Positions 43,399 to 51,880 of a stretch of 64,000 bases of DNA are shown here, in pieces. Under the pieces are notes generated by a model, which searched no databases, had not been told where the DNA came from, and saw only the letters and a program-made list of their open reading frames with translations. Source of the stretch: Anaerolineales bacterium (GTDB taxonomy: Bacteria > Chloroflexota > Anaerolineae > Anaerolineales > Villigracilaceae); the NCBI GenBank assembly GCA_015075275.1, contig JABTUU010000002.1, forward strand, positions 186,001 through 250,000. The letters run 5' to 3'. A program made the position numbers and the translations under genes. The number at the start of each line of letters is the position of its first letter. The first letter of the stretch is position 1.

Positions 43399-43431
43399 CT
43401 CCCTATTTTACTTCTTATCTTGGACACTCCC

Positions 43432-43439
43432 TATAAAAG
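43432..43439. repeat. Target-site duplication, right copy
   Basis: TATAAAAG directly after the right inverted repeat of the IS1 element. Confidence 0.9.
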
Positions 43440-43552
43440 TACCATACAATCGCACTCATACCGCGCAACCTCTCAGTTTTGAAAAGAAGAGACGCGCAAG
43501 ATTAGAGTTTATTTATCTTCGGAAAAAGAAACAAAAGGCGTTATACAATCAG

Positions 43553-43673
43553 CGCAGTTAGGGAGTAGCCATGGCGCCTTCACAGGCGTCACCGGTTGGT
43601 CGTCAAGACGGAACGAACATTCCCGGCCAATCGTATGTGCATAAATTCGCACTACTGGCGAGACTACCACATC
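43553..43673 (+). ncRNA. yybP-ykoY (manganese) riboswitch
   Basis: The 5' conserved loop GGGAGTAGCC (43561-43570) and the 3' conserved loop GGCGAGACTACCAC (43657-43670) are the two parts of the Mn2+-binding core. Between them are GGTTGGTCGTCAAGACGG and CCCGGCCAAT, which form the other helices. Downstream GCTGTGG / CCACAGTC (43680-43710) can form the expression-platform hairpin before AGGAG and the ATG at 43732. The gene controlled encodes TerC, one of the standard partners of this riboswitch. An ORF reading across it is spurious. Confidence 0.9.
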
Positions 43674-43731
43674 ATCAAGGCTGTGGCGTCTCGCTTTTAA
43701 ATTCCACAGTCAATTTACTAGGAGAATATAT

Positions 43732-44688
43732 ATGGGCGTACCCCTCTGGTTGTGGATCGGCTTTAATCTCTTTGTGCTCGTCTTGCTCGCCATCGATCTG
43801 GGAGTCTTTCATCGCAAGTCGCACGCAGTCTCCATCAAAGAAGCGGCGATCTGGAGCGTAATCTGGATCAGTTTATCGCTTCTTTTTAATGTAGGCATTT
43901 ATTTTTACTGGGACGTTATTTCACCGGGCAGTTCATACACGCACAGTCAGGCTGCGCTCGCCTTTTTGGCGGGGTATCTCATCGAGAAATCGCTCAGCGT
44001 AGACAACATCTTTGTCTTTGTAATGCTGTTCAATTTCTTCGCCGTAGCCGCCGCTTATCAACATCGCGTTCTGTTTTGGGGCATCTTGGGCGCGTTGATC
44101 ATGCGCGGCGCATTAATCTTTGCAGGCGCGACGCTCATTCATCAATTTCATTGGATCCTGTATGTTTTCGGCGCGTTTCTAATCTATACAGGTTTCCGTA
44201 TGGCTTCTCACAACAATGAAGAAGTGCACCCGGAACAGAATCCGGCGGTAAAGCTCTTTCGGCGTTTCTTTCCCGTCACCGATGCTTACGAAGAGGATAA
44301 GTTCTTCGTTCGCCGCGCCGGGAAACTCATCGCAACGCCGCTCTTCATCGTCTTGCTGGTAATCGAAAGCACCGATTTGATCTTCGCTCTAGATTCCATC
44401 CCCGCTATTTTTGCAATAACCGACAATCCATTTATTGTATATACATCCAACGTTTTCGCCATACTTGGGCTGCGCGCGCTCTACTTCCTACTCGCCGGCG
44501 TCATAGATAAATTCTATTATCTCAAAATTGGACTTTCGATCGTGCTGATCTTCGTGGGCATTAAGATGTTGATCATGGATCTTTATAAAATCCCCATTGG
44601 CTTCTCGCTCGGCGTAATCGCCGTCGTCTTGACCGTTTCAATCGTCGCTTCGTTAATTCGAGCGCGGCGGTTGGAAAACCCTGCATAA
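43732..44688 (+). CDS. TerC/Alx-family integral membrane protein (manganese efflux)
   Basis: 318 residues with about nine membrane segments. Family blocks: LVLLAIDLGVFHRKSHAVSI, GYLIEKSLSVDNIFVFVMLF, FILVLLVIESTDLIFALDSI-like (IVLLVIESTDLIFALDSIPA) and AITDNPFIVYTSNVFAILGL. The conserved acidic residues within membranes (EKSLSVDN, ESTDLIFALDS) are the proposed metal site. TerC proteins export manganese, which agrees with the yybP-ykoY riboswitch in its leader. Confidence 0.93.
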   Translation: MGVPLWLWIGFNLFVLVLLAIDLGVFHRKSHAVSIKEAAIWSVIWISLSLLFNVGIYFYWDVISPGSSYTHSQAALAFLAGYLIEKSLSVDNIFVFVMLFNFFAVAAAYQHRVLFWGILGALIMRGALIFAGATLIHQFHWILYVFGAFLIYTGFRMASHNNEEVHPEQNPAVKLFRRFFPVTDAYEEDKFFVRRAGKLIATPLFIVLLVIESTDLIFALDSIPAIFAITDNPFIVYTSNVFAILGLRALYFLLAGVIDKFYYLKIGLSIVLIFVGIKMLIMDLYKIPIGFSLGVIAVVLTVSIVASLIRARRLENPA

Positions 44689-44709
44689 AAAATCTATCCG
44701 CAAGAATCA

Positions 44710-44750
44710 AGCGCGCTCCTCTTACGCAAGGGGAGCGCGCTATTCTTTTA
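44710..44750 (+). terminator. Intrinsic terminator of the TerC gene
   Basis: Stem AGCGCGCTCC (44710-44719) / GGAGCGCGCT (44732-44741), 12-nt loop, followed by ATTCTTTTA. It lies between convergent genes. Confidence 0.8.
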
Positions 44751-44764
44751 AGGAAGATCGTTCT

Positions 44765-45673
44765 TTACGATGCGGGCAGTTCTCTAAAATCGTAAATTCC
44801 TTCCGCAACTCCCCAGCGCTTTTTACAACGCGAACATTCTAAATAGGATGCTCTATCTTCTAATGGATGATGTCCACAGTTGGGGCATTTAAAGTAAGAT
44901 AAAACGTTTTCTCGTTCTACTTGCGCAACAATGCCTTGTTTTGCAAGTTGGGCTTTTACAAACACAGACGGCGCCATTTGAATAAACGCGCCAGTCCATT
45001 GCAGAAGTGAATCGAAGAAGACAAGAACACGCGTCGGGACCGTCCTCTTCAGCGCTCCTACGCGGAAGTGCGAGAGAGTTAACGTCCGCCTGACGGCAAA
45101 CCCCAACTCCGCCAGCCATTGACGAATCGCTTTGGGATGGAAGTCAAAATTTAATTTCACAAACTCAACCGGCTCCAGCGTAAACGGATTCCACGCCTGC
45201 TTACCGAGCCAATAACGCGCTATGGCTTTGAGATTAAGTTTATTCGCATACTCCAGAATAAAAATGCCGTTCGGTTGCAGGCAATTCCTAACCTGCTCCA
45301 ACGCCTTGGGCGCATCTGCCATATGGTGCAGAACGCGAATCATCGTCGCCGCATCAAACAGCCCGTCTACGAACGGCAGGCGGTAGACGTCCGCCGCTAC
45401 ATAAATATAAGCATCGGACGCGCCAAGCCGTCGCTGCGCCTGTTCCAGTTGAGTGCGTGAATAGTCGAGCAGGACGATACGCTCAAAATTCCGATAACGC
45501 GGCGTGTTGCGTCCTGCGCCGGCGCCCAATTCCAAAAGAAGCCGCCCGCTTGCAGGCAAGAGTCGGCGAAGAGCGATGGCTTCCGCGCGGTCTTCGTACT
45601 CGCGCCCGCCTCGATCCCAAAAGGAGGTCTGGTAATCAGAGCCTTCGTAATCGCAAATAGGAGGAGTGGTCAT
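44765..45673 (-). CDS. SAM-dependent methyltransferase with Trm112-like zinc ribbon
   Basis: 302 residues. Motif I LLLELGAGAGRNTPRYRNFE, then VLLDYSRTQLEQAQRRLG, FDAATMIRVLHHMADAPKAL and LQPNGIFILEYANKLNLKA. The last ~45 residues have CPNCGHHPLEDRASYLECSR with CKKRWGV, a Trm112-like zinc ribbon fused at the C terminus. Substrate unknown. It follows ugd by 11 nt in the same operon, so a role in glycan or lipid modification is likely. Confidence 0.85.
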   Translation of the reverse strand: MTTPPICDYEGSDYQTSFWDRGGREYEDRAEAIALRRLLPASGRLLLELGAGAGRNTPRYRNFERIVLLDYSRTQLEQAQRRLGASDAYIYVAADVYRLPFVDGLFDAATMIRVLHHMADAPKALEQVRNCLQPNGIFILEYANKLNLKAIARYWLGKQAWNPFTLEPVEFVKLNFDFHPKAIRQWLAELGFAVRRTLTLSHFRVGALKRTVPTRVLVFFDSLLQWTGAFIQMAPSVFVKAQLAKQGIVAQVERENVLSYFKCPNCGHHPLEDRASYLECSRCKKRWGVAEGIYDFRELPAS

Positions 45674-45684
45674 ACGCGCACCGC

Positions 45685-46995
45685 TTACGCGCCGTTCGTA
45701 GGGCGCCCAATGGCGCGATAGTTGAATCCCATCTCTTTCATGCGCGGCGGATCGTAGATATTTCTGCCATCGTAAATGACCGGACTCTTCATCCTGCTTT
45801 TAATTTTTTCCAAATTAAGTTGCTTAAATTCATTCCACGGTGTGACGACGACCAGCGCATCGCAGCCTTCCGCCATAACATACACATCGTCAATAATTTC
45901 CACCGCAGGCATCAACGGAGCGGCAGACTTGCGCGCCACCGGGTCGTAGGCGCGCACTTTGGCGCCGGCGGCGATCAACGCATTTGAAATATCTACAGAC
46001 GGCGCATCGCGCATGTCATCCGTGTTCTCTTTGAACGCCAGCCCTAACATGCCGACCGTTTTTCCTCGCAGGTTGCCGCCGAGGAGCGCTTCCACTTGTT
46101 TGGGAACATCGCGCCGACGGTTGTAGTTAACTTCCACCGCATCGTTGAGGATGCGCGGATCAAGCCCTTTCTGTTTCGCCATGAACGCCAACGCCTGCAC
46201 GTCTTTCGGAAAACAAGAACCGCCCCAGCCCAGCCCCGCATCGAGGAAGTAACGCCCAATGCGCGGATCGTAGCCCATACCCGCGGCGACCTCTTTCACG
46301 TCCGCCCCGTAGGCTTCACAAATATCGGCAATCTCGTTGATGAACGAAATCTTCGCGGCAAGGAAAGCATTGCTCGCATATTTGATCATCTCCGCGGTAC
46401 GCAAATCGGTGATCACGATAGGAGCGCGCAACGGCAGGTGCAACTGCGCTACCTTATTCGCCGCATCTTTGTCGAGCGAACCGATCACATTGCGATGCGG
46501 AGACATAAAATCGGCAATGGCGGATCCTTCGCGTAAAAACTCGGGACATGAGACGACTGCGAACTCAATCGGTTTGGGTTGAGCGGATTTCACAATATCG
46601 GCGACCCAGTCCCCCGTCCCGATAGGAACCGTAGATTTATTGATGACGATCAGCGGCGCAGTCATGTTCTGAGCCAACGAGCGCGCGGCGATCTCCACAT
46701 ACTGCAAATCTGCCGCGCCATCCACGCCTTCGGGGGTCCCCACCGCGATGAAGGCGTATTCCGCGCCTTTCAACGCCTCGGCATACGATGTAGTAAAGCT
46801 CAACCGTCCAGCCTTTACGTTACGAAGCACAAGTTCTTCCAAGCCCGGTTCATAAATAGGCATAATGCCTTGATTAAGATTTTCAATCCGTCTCGCGTCC
46901 ACATCCAACGCGATCACGCGGTTCCCCAGATCGGCGAAACAAGCGCCGGTTACCAAACCGACGTAGCCTACGCCGACAACGCAAATTTGCTTCAT
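45685..46995 (-). CDS. ugd: UDP-glucose 6-dehydrogenase
   Basis: Oxidises UDP-glucose to UDP-glucuronate, a precursor for acidic polysaccharides. 436 residues. NAD-binding [74 protein letters not shown] and the catalytic Cys in [20 protein letters not shown] lies before the ATG; a TTGTCC-17-TATATT promoter is upstream. It supports the idea that the surface polymer contains uronic acids. Confidence 0.95.
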   Translation of the reverse strand: MKQICVVGVGYVGLVTGACFADLGNRVIALDVDARRIENLNQGIMPIYEPGLEELVLRNVKAGRLSFTTSYAEALKGAEYAFIAVGTPEGVDGAADLQYVEIAARSLAQNMTAPLIVINKSTVPIGTGDWVADIVKSAQPKPIEFAVVSCPEFLREGSAIADFMSPHRNVIGSLDKDAANKVAQLHLPLRAPIVITDLRTAEMIKYASNAFLAAKISFINEIADICEAYGADVKEVAAGMGYDPRIGRYFLDAGLGWGGSCFPKDVQALAFMAKQKGLDPRILNDAVEVNYNRRRDVPKQVEALLGGNLRGKTVGMLGLAFKENTDDMRDAPSVDISNALIAAGAKVRAYDPVARKSAAPLMPAVEIIDDVYVMAEGCDALVVVTPWNEFKQLNLEKIKSRMKSPVIYDGRNIYDPPRMKEMGFNYRAIGRPTNGA

Positions 46996-47041
46996 GACAT
47001 ACCTCTTATTTATAAAGTAATTTCAACTATCCGACTCGGCA

Positions 47042-47070
47042 AATATACCCTGTAACGGCGCTTCGGACAA
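47042..47070 (-). promoter_or_regulatory. Promoter of ugd
   Basis: Minus strand TTGTCC (47070-47065), 17-nt spacer, TATATT (47047-47042), about 40 nt before the leader's end at the ATG (46995). It faces the divergent glycosyltransferase promoter, whose TATAAT starts 6 bp beyond the -35 box. Confidence 0.6.
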
Positions 47071-47075
47071 TGACG

Positions 47076-47081
47076 TATAAT
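47076..47081 (+). promoter_or_regulatory. -10 element of the GT4 gene, leaderless layout
   Basis: Perfect TATAAT ending 7 nt before the GTG at 47089; no Shine-Dalgarno; only a weak -35 (TGTAAC at 47051-47056). Confidence 0.45.
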
Positions 47082-47088
47082 CGCCGGC

Positions 47089-48255
47089 GTGAAAATTCTA
47101 TTCGTCGTTGACGCGCGTTCGCCCATCGCGCGCAATTGGATGCGCCATTTCGCCGAACACGGAGACGAGGTTTATATCGCCTCTACATTTTCCACAACGC
47201 TAGATTTCCCCGTTAAGCGAATGGAGATCATCCCTGTCGCCTTCAGCGGACTTAAGAAAGCGACTCAACGCCCCGGCGGCGCTTCCGCTCGGACCTTAGG
47301 ACTGCGCACGCTCATTCGACGCTGGCTCGGTCCTTTGACCATTCGCCGCGCAACAAAGCGTCTTCGTGCATTCATAGACGCGATTCAGCCCGACCTCGTT
47401 CATGCGATGCGGATTCCCTACGAAGGAATGATCGCCGCGAACGCGTGCGGCGATATTCCGCTCGCGCTCTCTACTTGGGGCAACGACTTCACCCTGCATG
47501 CGCCGTCTACACCGCTGATGCGCCGCTATACCCGCCAAGCGTTGCAAGCGGCAGACGCAGTTCACTCCGACTGTCATCGCGATATTCGGCTGGCGGCTGA
47601 ATGGGGATTCGATTCATCAAAACCTACGCTCGTCGCACCGGGGAATGGCGGCATTCGATCCGATATTTTTTATCCGCCTCGGCAGCCTGTTGAAGAGCCG
47701 ATTATTCTGAATCCACGCGGGTTTCGCGCTTATGTGCGCAACGATATGTTTTTCAAGTCTATTCCGTTAGTTTTGTCAAAACATCCGAAGGCAAAATTTA
47801 TCTGCATCGGCATGGCTGGAGAAGAAGCTGCGCTTTGGAAGATCAAAGAGCATCGCATCGAGCGTTCGGTAGAACTTCTCGGAACGCTTTCTCAGGAGCA
47901 AATCGCCGAGTTGTATCGCTGCTCGCAAATTATGATCTCGCCGTCCATTCACGATGGAACGCCCAACACATTGCTCGAAAGCATGGCGTGCGGATGCTTC
48001 CCCGTCGCGGGCGATCTGGAGTCCATCCGCGAGTGGATTACGCCAAATAAGAACGGGCTATTGTTCGATTCGAACGATCCGCAATCCATCGCGTCAGCGA
48101 TCATTTATGCGCTAGAAAATAAAACTCTGCGGGAAGAAGCCGCAGAGTTAAACCGAGAGATTATTTCTGCACGGGCAGAGTACAAGAACACAATGCGGCG
48201 CGCAGAGGAATTTTACGAAGGCTTGCTCAAACAAACCAATACACAGACAAGTTAG
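47089..48255 (+). CDS. Family 4-like (GT-B) glycosyltransferase
   Basis: 388 residues from a GTG. N-terminal domain starts KILFVVDARSPIARNWMRHF and has IQPDLVHAMRIPYEGMIAAN; the C-terminal domain has AKFICIGMAGEEAALWKIKE, LLGTLSQEQIAELYRCSQIM and the donor-binding block ISPSIHDGTPNTLLESMACG, ending GLLFDSNDPQSIASAI. This is the Glycos_transf_1 pattern with the EX7E-type segment (ESMACGCFPVAGDLE). Acceptor and donor are unknown; divergent from ugd. Confidence 0.88.
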   Translation: MKILFVVDARSPIARNWMRHFAEHGDEVYIASTFSTTLDFPVKRMEIIPVAFSGLKKATQRPGGASARTLGLRTLIRRWLGPLTIRRATKRLRAFIDAIQPDLVHAMRIPYEGMIAANACGDIPLALSTWGNDFTLHAPSTPLMRRYTRQALQAADAVHSDCHRDIRLAAEWGFDSSKPTLVAPGNGGIRSDIFYPPRQPVEEPIILNPRGFRAYVRNDMFFKSIPLVLSKHPKAKFICIGMAGEEAALWKIKEHRIERSVELLGTLSQEQIAELYRCSQIMISPSIHDGTPNTLLESMACGCFPVAGDLESIREWITPNKNGLLFDSNDPQSIASAIIYALENKTLREEAAELNREIISARAEYKNTMRRAEEFYEGLLKQTNTQTS

Positions 48256-48273
48256 CGCGCATCAGCCTACGCG

Positions 48274-48492
48274 CTATTCCTCTCGCGGCGCGCGCATTTC
48301 TTCCAAACGCTGACGGAGCTCGATCCGCCGCTCATCTGCCGCATGGCGCACATCATTGAAGAAGTTTTCGCCGCGCGCGCGAATCATCCCGCGTAATTCT
48401 TCGCCCGATTCCGGCGTCAGCAACAGCGCGATCGTCGCACCGACAAGCCCTCCAACTCCGATCCCGATCAAAAAGCCAAACATGCGTCTCAT
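48274..48492 (-). CDS. YtxH-domain small membrane protein
   Basis: 72 residues. One membrane segment (FGFLIGIGVGGLVGATIALL) followed by LTPESGEELRGMIRARGENF and a charged coiled helix. This Gly-rich helix plus LTPxSGxExR is the YtxH/gas-vesicle-like signature. Function unclear; linked to general stress in Bacillus. AGGAG lies 7 nt upstream of the ATG. Confidence 0.88.
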   Translation of the reverse strand: MRRMFGFLIGIGVGGLVGATIALLLTPESGEELRGMIRARGENFFNDVRHAADERRIELRQRLEEMRAPREE

Positions 48493-48714
48493 GGTTTATC
48501 TCCTCTTTTCAGTAGAGGCGGCGTATGCGCCGCTTCTATACAGTATGTAAATTATTGATAATTTTATTATAGGCGAAAAAGGAGAATTATGGAATAATAA
48601 ACGCATCGCGCGTATCCGCCCAGCGTGAACGCGACGAGAAATCTCAGCCTGTTCTTTGCGGCAAGCAGGGGACGACCGCACCCAACGGCTCCTACCTTTT
48701 TATTGGAGGATACC

Positions 48715-49602
48715 ATGTCCACAACTTCTGTTTCTACGAATACATTCACAACTGCGCGCAAGAAGATGACCACGCTCGCCTATCGTCAGAAAAAAGAGCG
48801 CGGCGAAATCATCACTATGTTGACCGCCTACGACTATCCAACCGCGCTGGCAATGGATAAAGCGGGAATCGATTCCATCCTCGTCGGCGATTCGCTTGGG
48901 ATGGTAGTGCTGGGATACGAAAACACGCTCCCCGTCACGATGGAAGAGATGCTCCACCATTGTCGCGCCGTATCGCGCGGAGCGAAATCTGCTCTGTTAG
49001 TCGGCGACATGCCGTTCATGTCGTATCAGGTTTCCGTCGAAGAGGCGACGCGCAACGCCGGGCGGTTCCTTCAGCATGGCGGCATGGACGCGATCAAACT
49101 CGAAGGCGGGCACGAACGCGCCGGCGCGATTCGCTCTATCGTTGAGGCTGGCATCCCCGTCATGGGACATCTCGGGCTCACGCCGCAATCGGTTAACCAA
49201 CTCGGCGGATTTCGCGCGCAAGGAAAAACCGCCGCAGCCGCGAAGCGACTCGTCGAAGACGCGCTCATCCTCGAAGACGCGGGTTGCTTCTCAATCGTGC
49301 TTGAGTCGGTTCCGGCGCGGCTGGCAGAATTGATCTCAAAGAAAATCTCCATTCCCACCATCGGCATCGGCGCAGGCGCAGGCTGCGATGGGCAGGTGCT
49401 CGTCACGCACGATCTGCTCGGTCTATTCGATCGCTTTACGCCGAAGTTCGTCAAACAATACGCGGATTTTCACAGCGCCATGCAAAAAGCGTTCAGCCAA
49501 TATATCGAAGAAGTTGAATCCAAGCGCTTCCCCGCGCAAGAACATACCGTCGAAATGAAGGATGTTGAGTGGGACGCGTTGCTGCATGACATAAACGTCT
49601 GA
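48715..49602 (+). CDS. panB: 3-methyl-2-oxobutanoate hydroxymethyltransferase
   Basis: First committed step of pantothenate synthesis, using 5,10-methylene-THF. 295 residues from the ATG at 48715 (GGAGG 5 nt upstream). Motifs ITMLTAYDYPTALAMDKAGI, ILVGDSLGMVVLGYENTLPV, VVGDMPF-type LLVGDMPFMSYQ, AIKLEGGHE, GHLGLTPQSVNQLGG and PTIGIGAGAGCDGQVLVTHD. The leader (48600-48700) is GC-rich and may be structured. Followed by panE. Confidence 0.97.
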   Translation: MSTTSVSTNTFTTARKKMTTLAYRQKKERGEIITMLTAYDYPTALAMDKAGIDSILVGDSLGMVVLGYENTLPVTMEEMLHHCRAVSRGAKSALLVGDMPFMSYQVSVEEATRNAGRFLQHGGMDAIKLEGGHERAGAIRSIVEAGIPVMGHLGLTPQSVNQLGGFRAQGKTAAAAKRLVEDALILEDAGCFSIVLESVPARLAELISKKISIPTIGIGAGAGCDGQVLVTHDLLGLFDRFTPKFVKQYADFHSAMQKAFSQYIEEVESKRFPAQEHTVEMKDVEWDALLHDINV

Positions 49603-49620
49603 ACGGCAATTGGCAACGTT

Positions 49621-50547
49621 ATGAACAGCCCAATTTGCCATTCACCGCTTGAAATTCTGATCGTCGGCACAGGCGCGCTGGGCACGCTGTTCGCGGCGCG
49701 GCTGGCGGAAGCGGGGCATCGCATCACTATGCTCGGCACGTGGAAAGCAGGCGTTGCGGCGCTGCAAAAGGACGGCGCGCGCGTCCTCGCCGCCGATGGA
49801 AGCATCCGTCGCGCAAACATCCGCGCAACAAGCGACGCGCACGAATGCGTCGGCGCAAAATATGCGTTACTGCTTGTTAAAGCCTGGCAAACTGAACGCG
49901 CCGCCAAACAACTCACGAATTGTTTGACAAGCGATGGGATCGCAGTCACGCTTCAAAACGGATTAGGCAATTACGAAATCCTCGTCAACGCATTGACGGC
50001 TCAACGCGCACTATTAGGGAACGTGATCATCGGCGCTACGCTGGTCGCACCGGGGCTTACGCAAGCTGGCGGCGGCGGGAGCGTTTTCATGCAAGAGCAT
50101 TCCCGCATCGCTCCGCTGGAAGCGGCGCTGACCTCAGCGCATTTCGATGTTCATACCGTCGCGGACGCGCGTTCGCTGGTCTGGGGGAAATTAATTATCA
50201 ATGCCGCGCTCAACCCTCTCACCGCGTTATTGCGTGCGACAAATGGAGAGATATTGACCCGTCCCTCTGCGCGCGAACTAATGACGCAACTAGCATGCGA
50301 AGCAGCGGAAGTCGCTCGCGCAGAAGGTATAACGCTGCCATACGCCGACCCGGTGGCGGCGGCGGAAGATGCGGCCCACAAAACCGCCGCGAATCGCTCG
50401 TCTATGCTGCAAGACACGCTGCGCAACGCACCCACAGAAATTGATGCGATCAACGGCGCGATCGTATCCATTGCAAGAAAGCATCAGATCGAAACGCCCG
50501 CCAACTTGATGTGTTGGAAATTGATCCGCGCGTTGACGGGCGCATAA
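49621..50547 (+). CDS. panE: 2-dehydropantoate 2-reductase
   Basis: Reduces ketopantoate to pantoate with NADPH, the step after panB. 308 residues. N-terminal GTGALGTLFAARLAEAGHRI, VKAWQTERAAKQL and TLQNGLGNYEIL; the C-terminal domain has WGKLIINAALNPLTALLRAT and SSMLQDTLRNAPTEIDAING, the family's catalytic and NADPH-contact block. Lies 18 nt after panB, so the two form an operon. Confidence 0.95.
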   Translation: MNSPICHSPLEILIVGTGALGTLFAARLAEAGHRITMLGTWKAGVAALQKDGARVLAADGSIRRANIRATSDAHECVGAKYALLLVKAWQTERAAKQLTNCLTSDGIAVTLQNGLGNYEILVNALTAQRALLGNVIIGATLVAPGLTQAGGGGSVFMQEHSRIAPLEAALTSAHFDVHTVADARSLVWGKLIINAALNPLTALLRATNGEILTRPSARELMTQLACEAAEVARAEGITLPYADPVAAAEDAAHKTAANRSSMLQDTLRNAPTEIDAINGAIVSIARKHQIETPANLMCWKLIRALTGA

Positions 50548-50611
50548 CTCTGCCGACGTTCTCGATAACGGCTCTATGGTAAGATTCAGCGATATTTCGG
50601 AGGTTGATTCT

Positions 50612-51520
50612 ATGCGCAACTGGCGCTTACTATTCCTTTTTCTACTCTGTTTTCTAATCCCTACGCGCGCCGCAGCGCAAGGCAGTGTGCAATTCGAATC
50701 GATGGACGTTGCCTTATGGGCAGAATACGATCAACCCAGCATGTTGGTAATCCAAGAGTTTATCGTTTCAAGGAGCGCATCTCTACCGGTCAAAGCGACA
50801 TTACGCTTCCCTAGCGAGGGTAACTTAATTGCTGCGGCGTACGAAATGGACGGGCAACTCGTCAACGCACCCTTTGAAAACTCCGCCGAACAAGGCGGGT
50901 GGAAAACTATCATCCTGACCGTGGAAGAATATGCGCCATATCGCATCGAATACTATCAGCCGTTGAAGCGCGAAGGAAATAAACGCTCTTTCACCTTTGA
51001 TTGGCTCGGCGACTATCCCGTCAAACGGTTCAATCTTCAAGTTCAACTGCCCGCCGACAGCGCGAATGTACAGCCCTCCTTCCCATTCGCTTCATTAGAG
51101 CTGACATCCGATGGAGCGCATTTACTCGGGACGAACGAAGCCTCAGCGTTGAAATTAGGACAACCGTACCAATTGACGATCAGTTATGAACGCGAAAGCG
51201 AAACGCTCTCCGATCTGGGCGCAGTAAACCAAGTCCAACTCTCCGCGCCGATAGACGAACAAACGCCGGGGCGCGTATCGGTAGATCAAATTCCGTGGCT
51301 CATCGGCCTGGCCGGGCTCGCTATGATCGCGTTTTCCGTATTTTTCTATTGGAGGTCGCTGCGCGGAAGTTCAGCTTCCGGGCGCCAAACTCGACGACGC
51401 GCAAAAACTGCGGAATCGGAAACTGCTGGGCAAGCGCGATATTGTCATGAATGTGGAGCGCGTGCGACATCCGGCGATCGTTTCTGCCGCACATGCGGCA
51501 ATCAACTCCGCTCGAAATAG
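50612..51520 (+). CDS. Secreted-domain membrane protein with cytoplasmic zinc ribbon
   Basis: 302 residues. Signal peptide MRNWRLLFLFLLCFLIPTRA, an extracytoplasmic beta domain (residues ~30-235: SVQFESMDVALWAEYDQPSM, LPVKATLRFPSEGNLIAAAY, NLQVQLPADSANVQPSFPFA), a membrane helix (WLIGLAGLAMIAFSVFFYW) and a C-terminal zinc ribbon CHECGARATSGDRFCRTCG. The layout suggests an envelope sensor, but I recognise no known system. CGGAGG is 8 nt before the ATG at 50612. Confidence 0.75.
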   Translation: MRNWRLLFLFLLCFLIPTRAAAQGSVQFESMDVALWAEYDQPSMLVIQEFIVSRSASLPVKATLRFPSEGNLIAAAYEMDGQLVNAPFENSAEQGGWKTIILTVEEYAPYRIEYYQPLKREGNKRSFTFDWLGDYPVKRFNLQVQLPADSANVQPSFPFASLELTSDGAHLLGTNEASALKLGQPYQLTISYERESETLSDLGAVNQVQLSAPIDEQTPGRVSVDQIPWLIGLAGLAMIAFSVFFYWRSLRGSSASGRQTRRRAKTAESETAGQARYCHECGARATSGDRFCRTCGNQLRSK

Positions 51521-51555
51521 CTCGCAATAAGCGGGGCTTCGCCCGCCTCTAATGG

Positions 51556-51587
51556 AAAACGGCTCCCGAAATTTCGGGAGCCGTTTT
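51556..51587. terminator. Bidirectional intrinsic terminator
   Basis: Perfect 16-bp inverted repeat (AAAACGGCTCCCGAAA and its complement) with no unpaired loop bases beyond those used in the turn, T-rich on both strands. Lies between the zinc-ribbon gene and infA, which converge. Confidence 0.9.
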
Positions 51588-51610
51588 AATTCATTAAGAA
51601 GAATGGCGAA

Positions 51611-51859
51611 TTATGTGTCCGATGGCGCAGGCGCGTTCTTACGCTGGCGGAAAGTGATGCGCGCGCGCGTCAAGTCATACGGCGACATTTCTATTACAAC
51701 ACGATCGCCAAGCAAAATACGGATGTAATGTTTGCGCATTTTGCCGGAGAGGTACGCAAGCACTTCGTGCCCGTTATCAAGCCTCACGCGAAATTGGGTG
51801 CTGGGCAGCGCTTCCACTACGACGCCCTCAGCCCGAATTTTATCGTCCTCTTTAGCCAT
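51611..51859 (-). CDS. infA: Translation initiation factor IF-1
   Basis: 82 residues, S1-like OB fold. [40 protein letters not shown] and [20 protein letters not shown] are the family blocks. Occupies the ribosomal A site during initiation. 21 nt after rpsU, so co-transcribed. Confidence 0.97.
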   Translation of the reverse strand: MAKEDDKIRAEGVVVEALPSTQFRVRLDNGHEVLAYLSGKMRKHYIRILLGDRVVIEMSPYDLTRARITFRQRKNAPAPSDT

Positions 51860-51880
51860 ATTCTCTTCTCTCTACTAGTT

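Larger units (their letters stand above)
42657..43431 (-). mobile_element. IS1-family insertion sequence, complete
   Basis: 775 bp, the usual IS1 length. Terminal inverted repeats begin GGGAGTGTCCA at 42657-42667 and its complement at 43421-43431. It is flanked by 8-bp direct repeats TATAAAAG. Inside are insA and insB on the minus strand with an A7C slippery site. The undamaged ends, repeats and ORFs point to recent insertion. Confidence 0.95.

Noticed and set aside
43571..43861. ORF starting at ATG 43571
   Set aside because: It covers the riboswitch and the start of the TerC gene in another frame.
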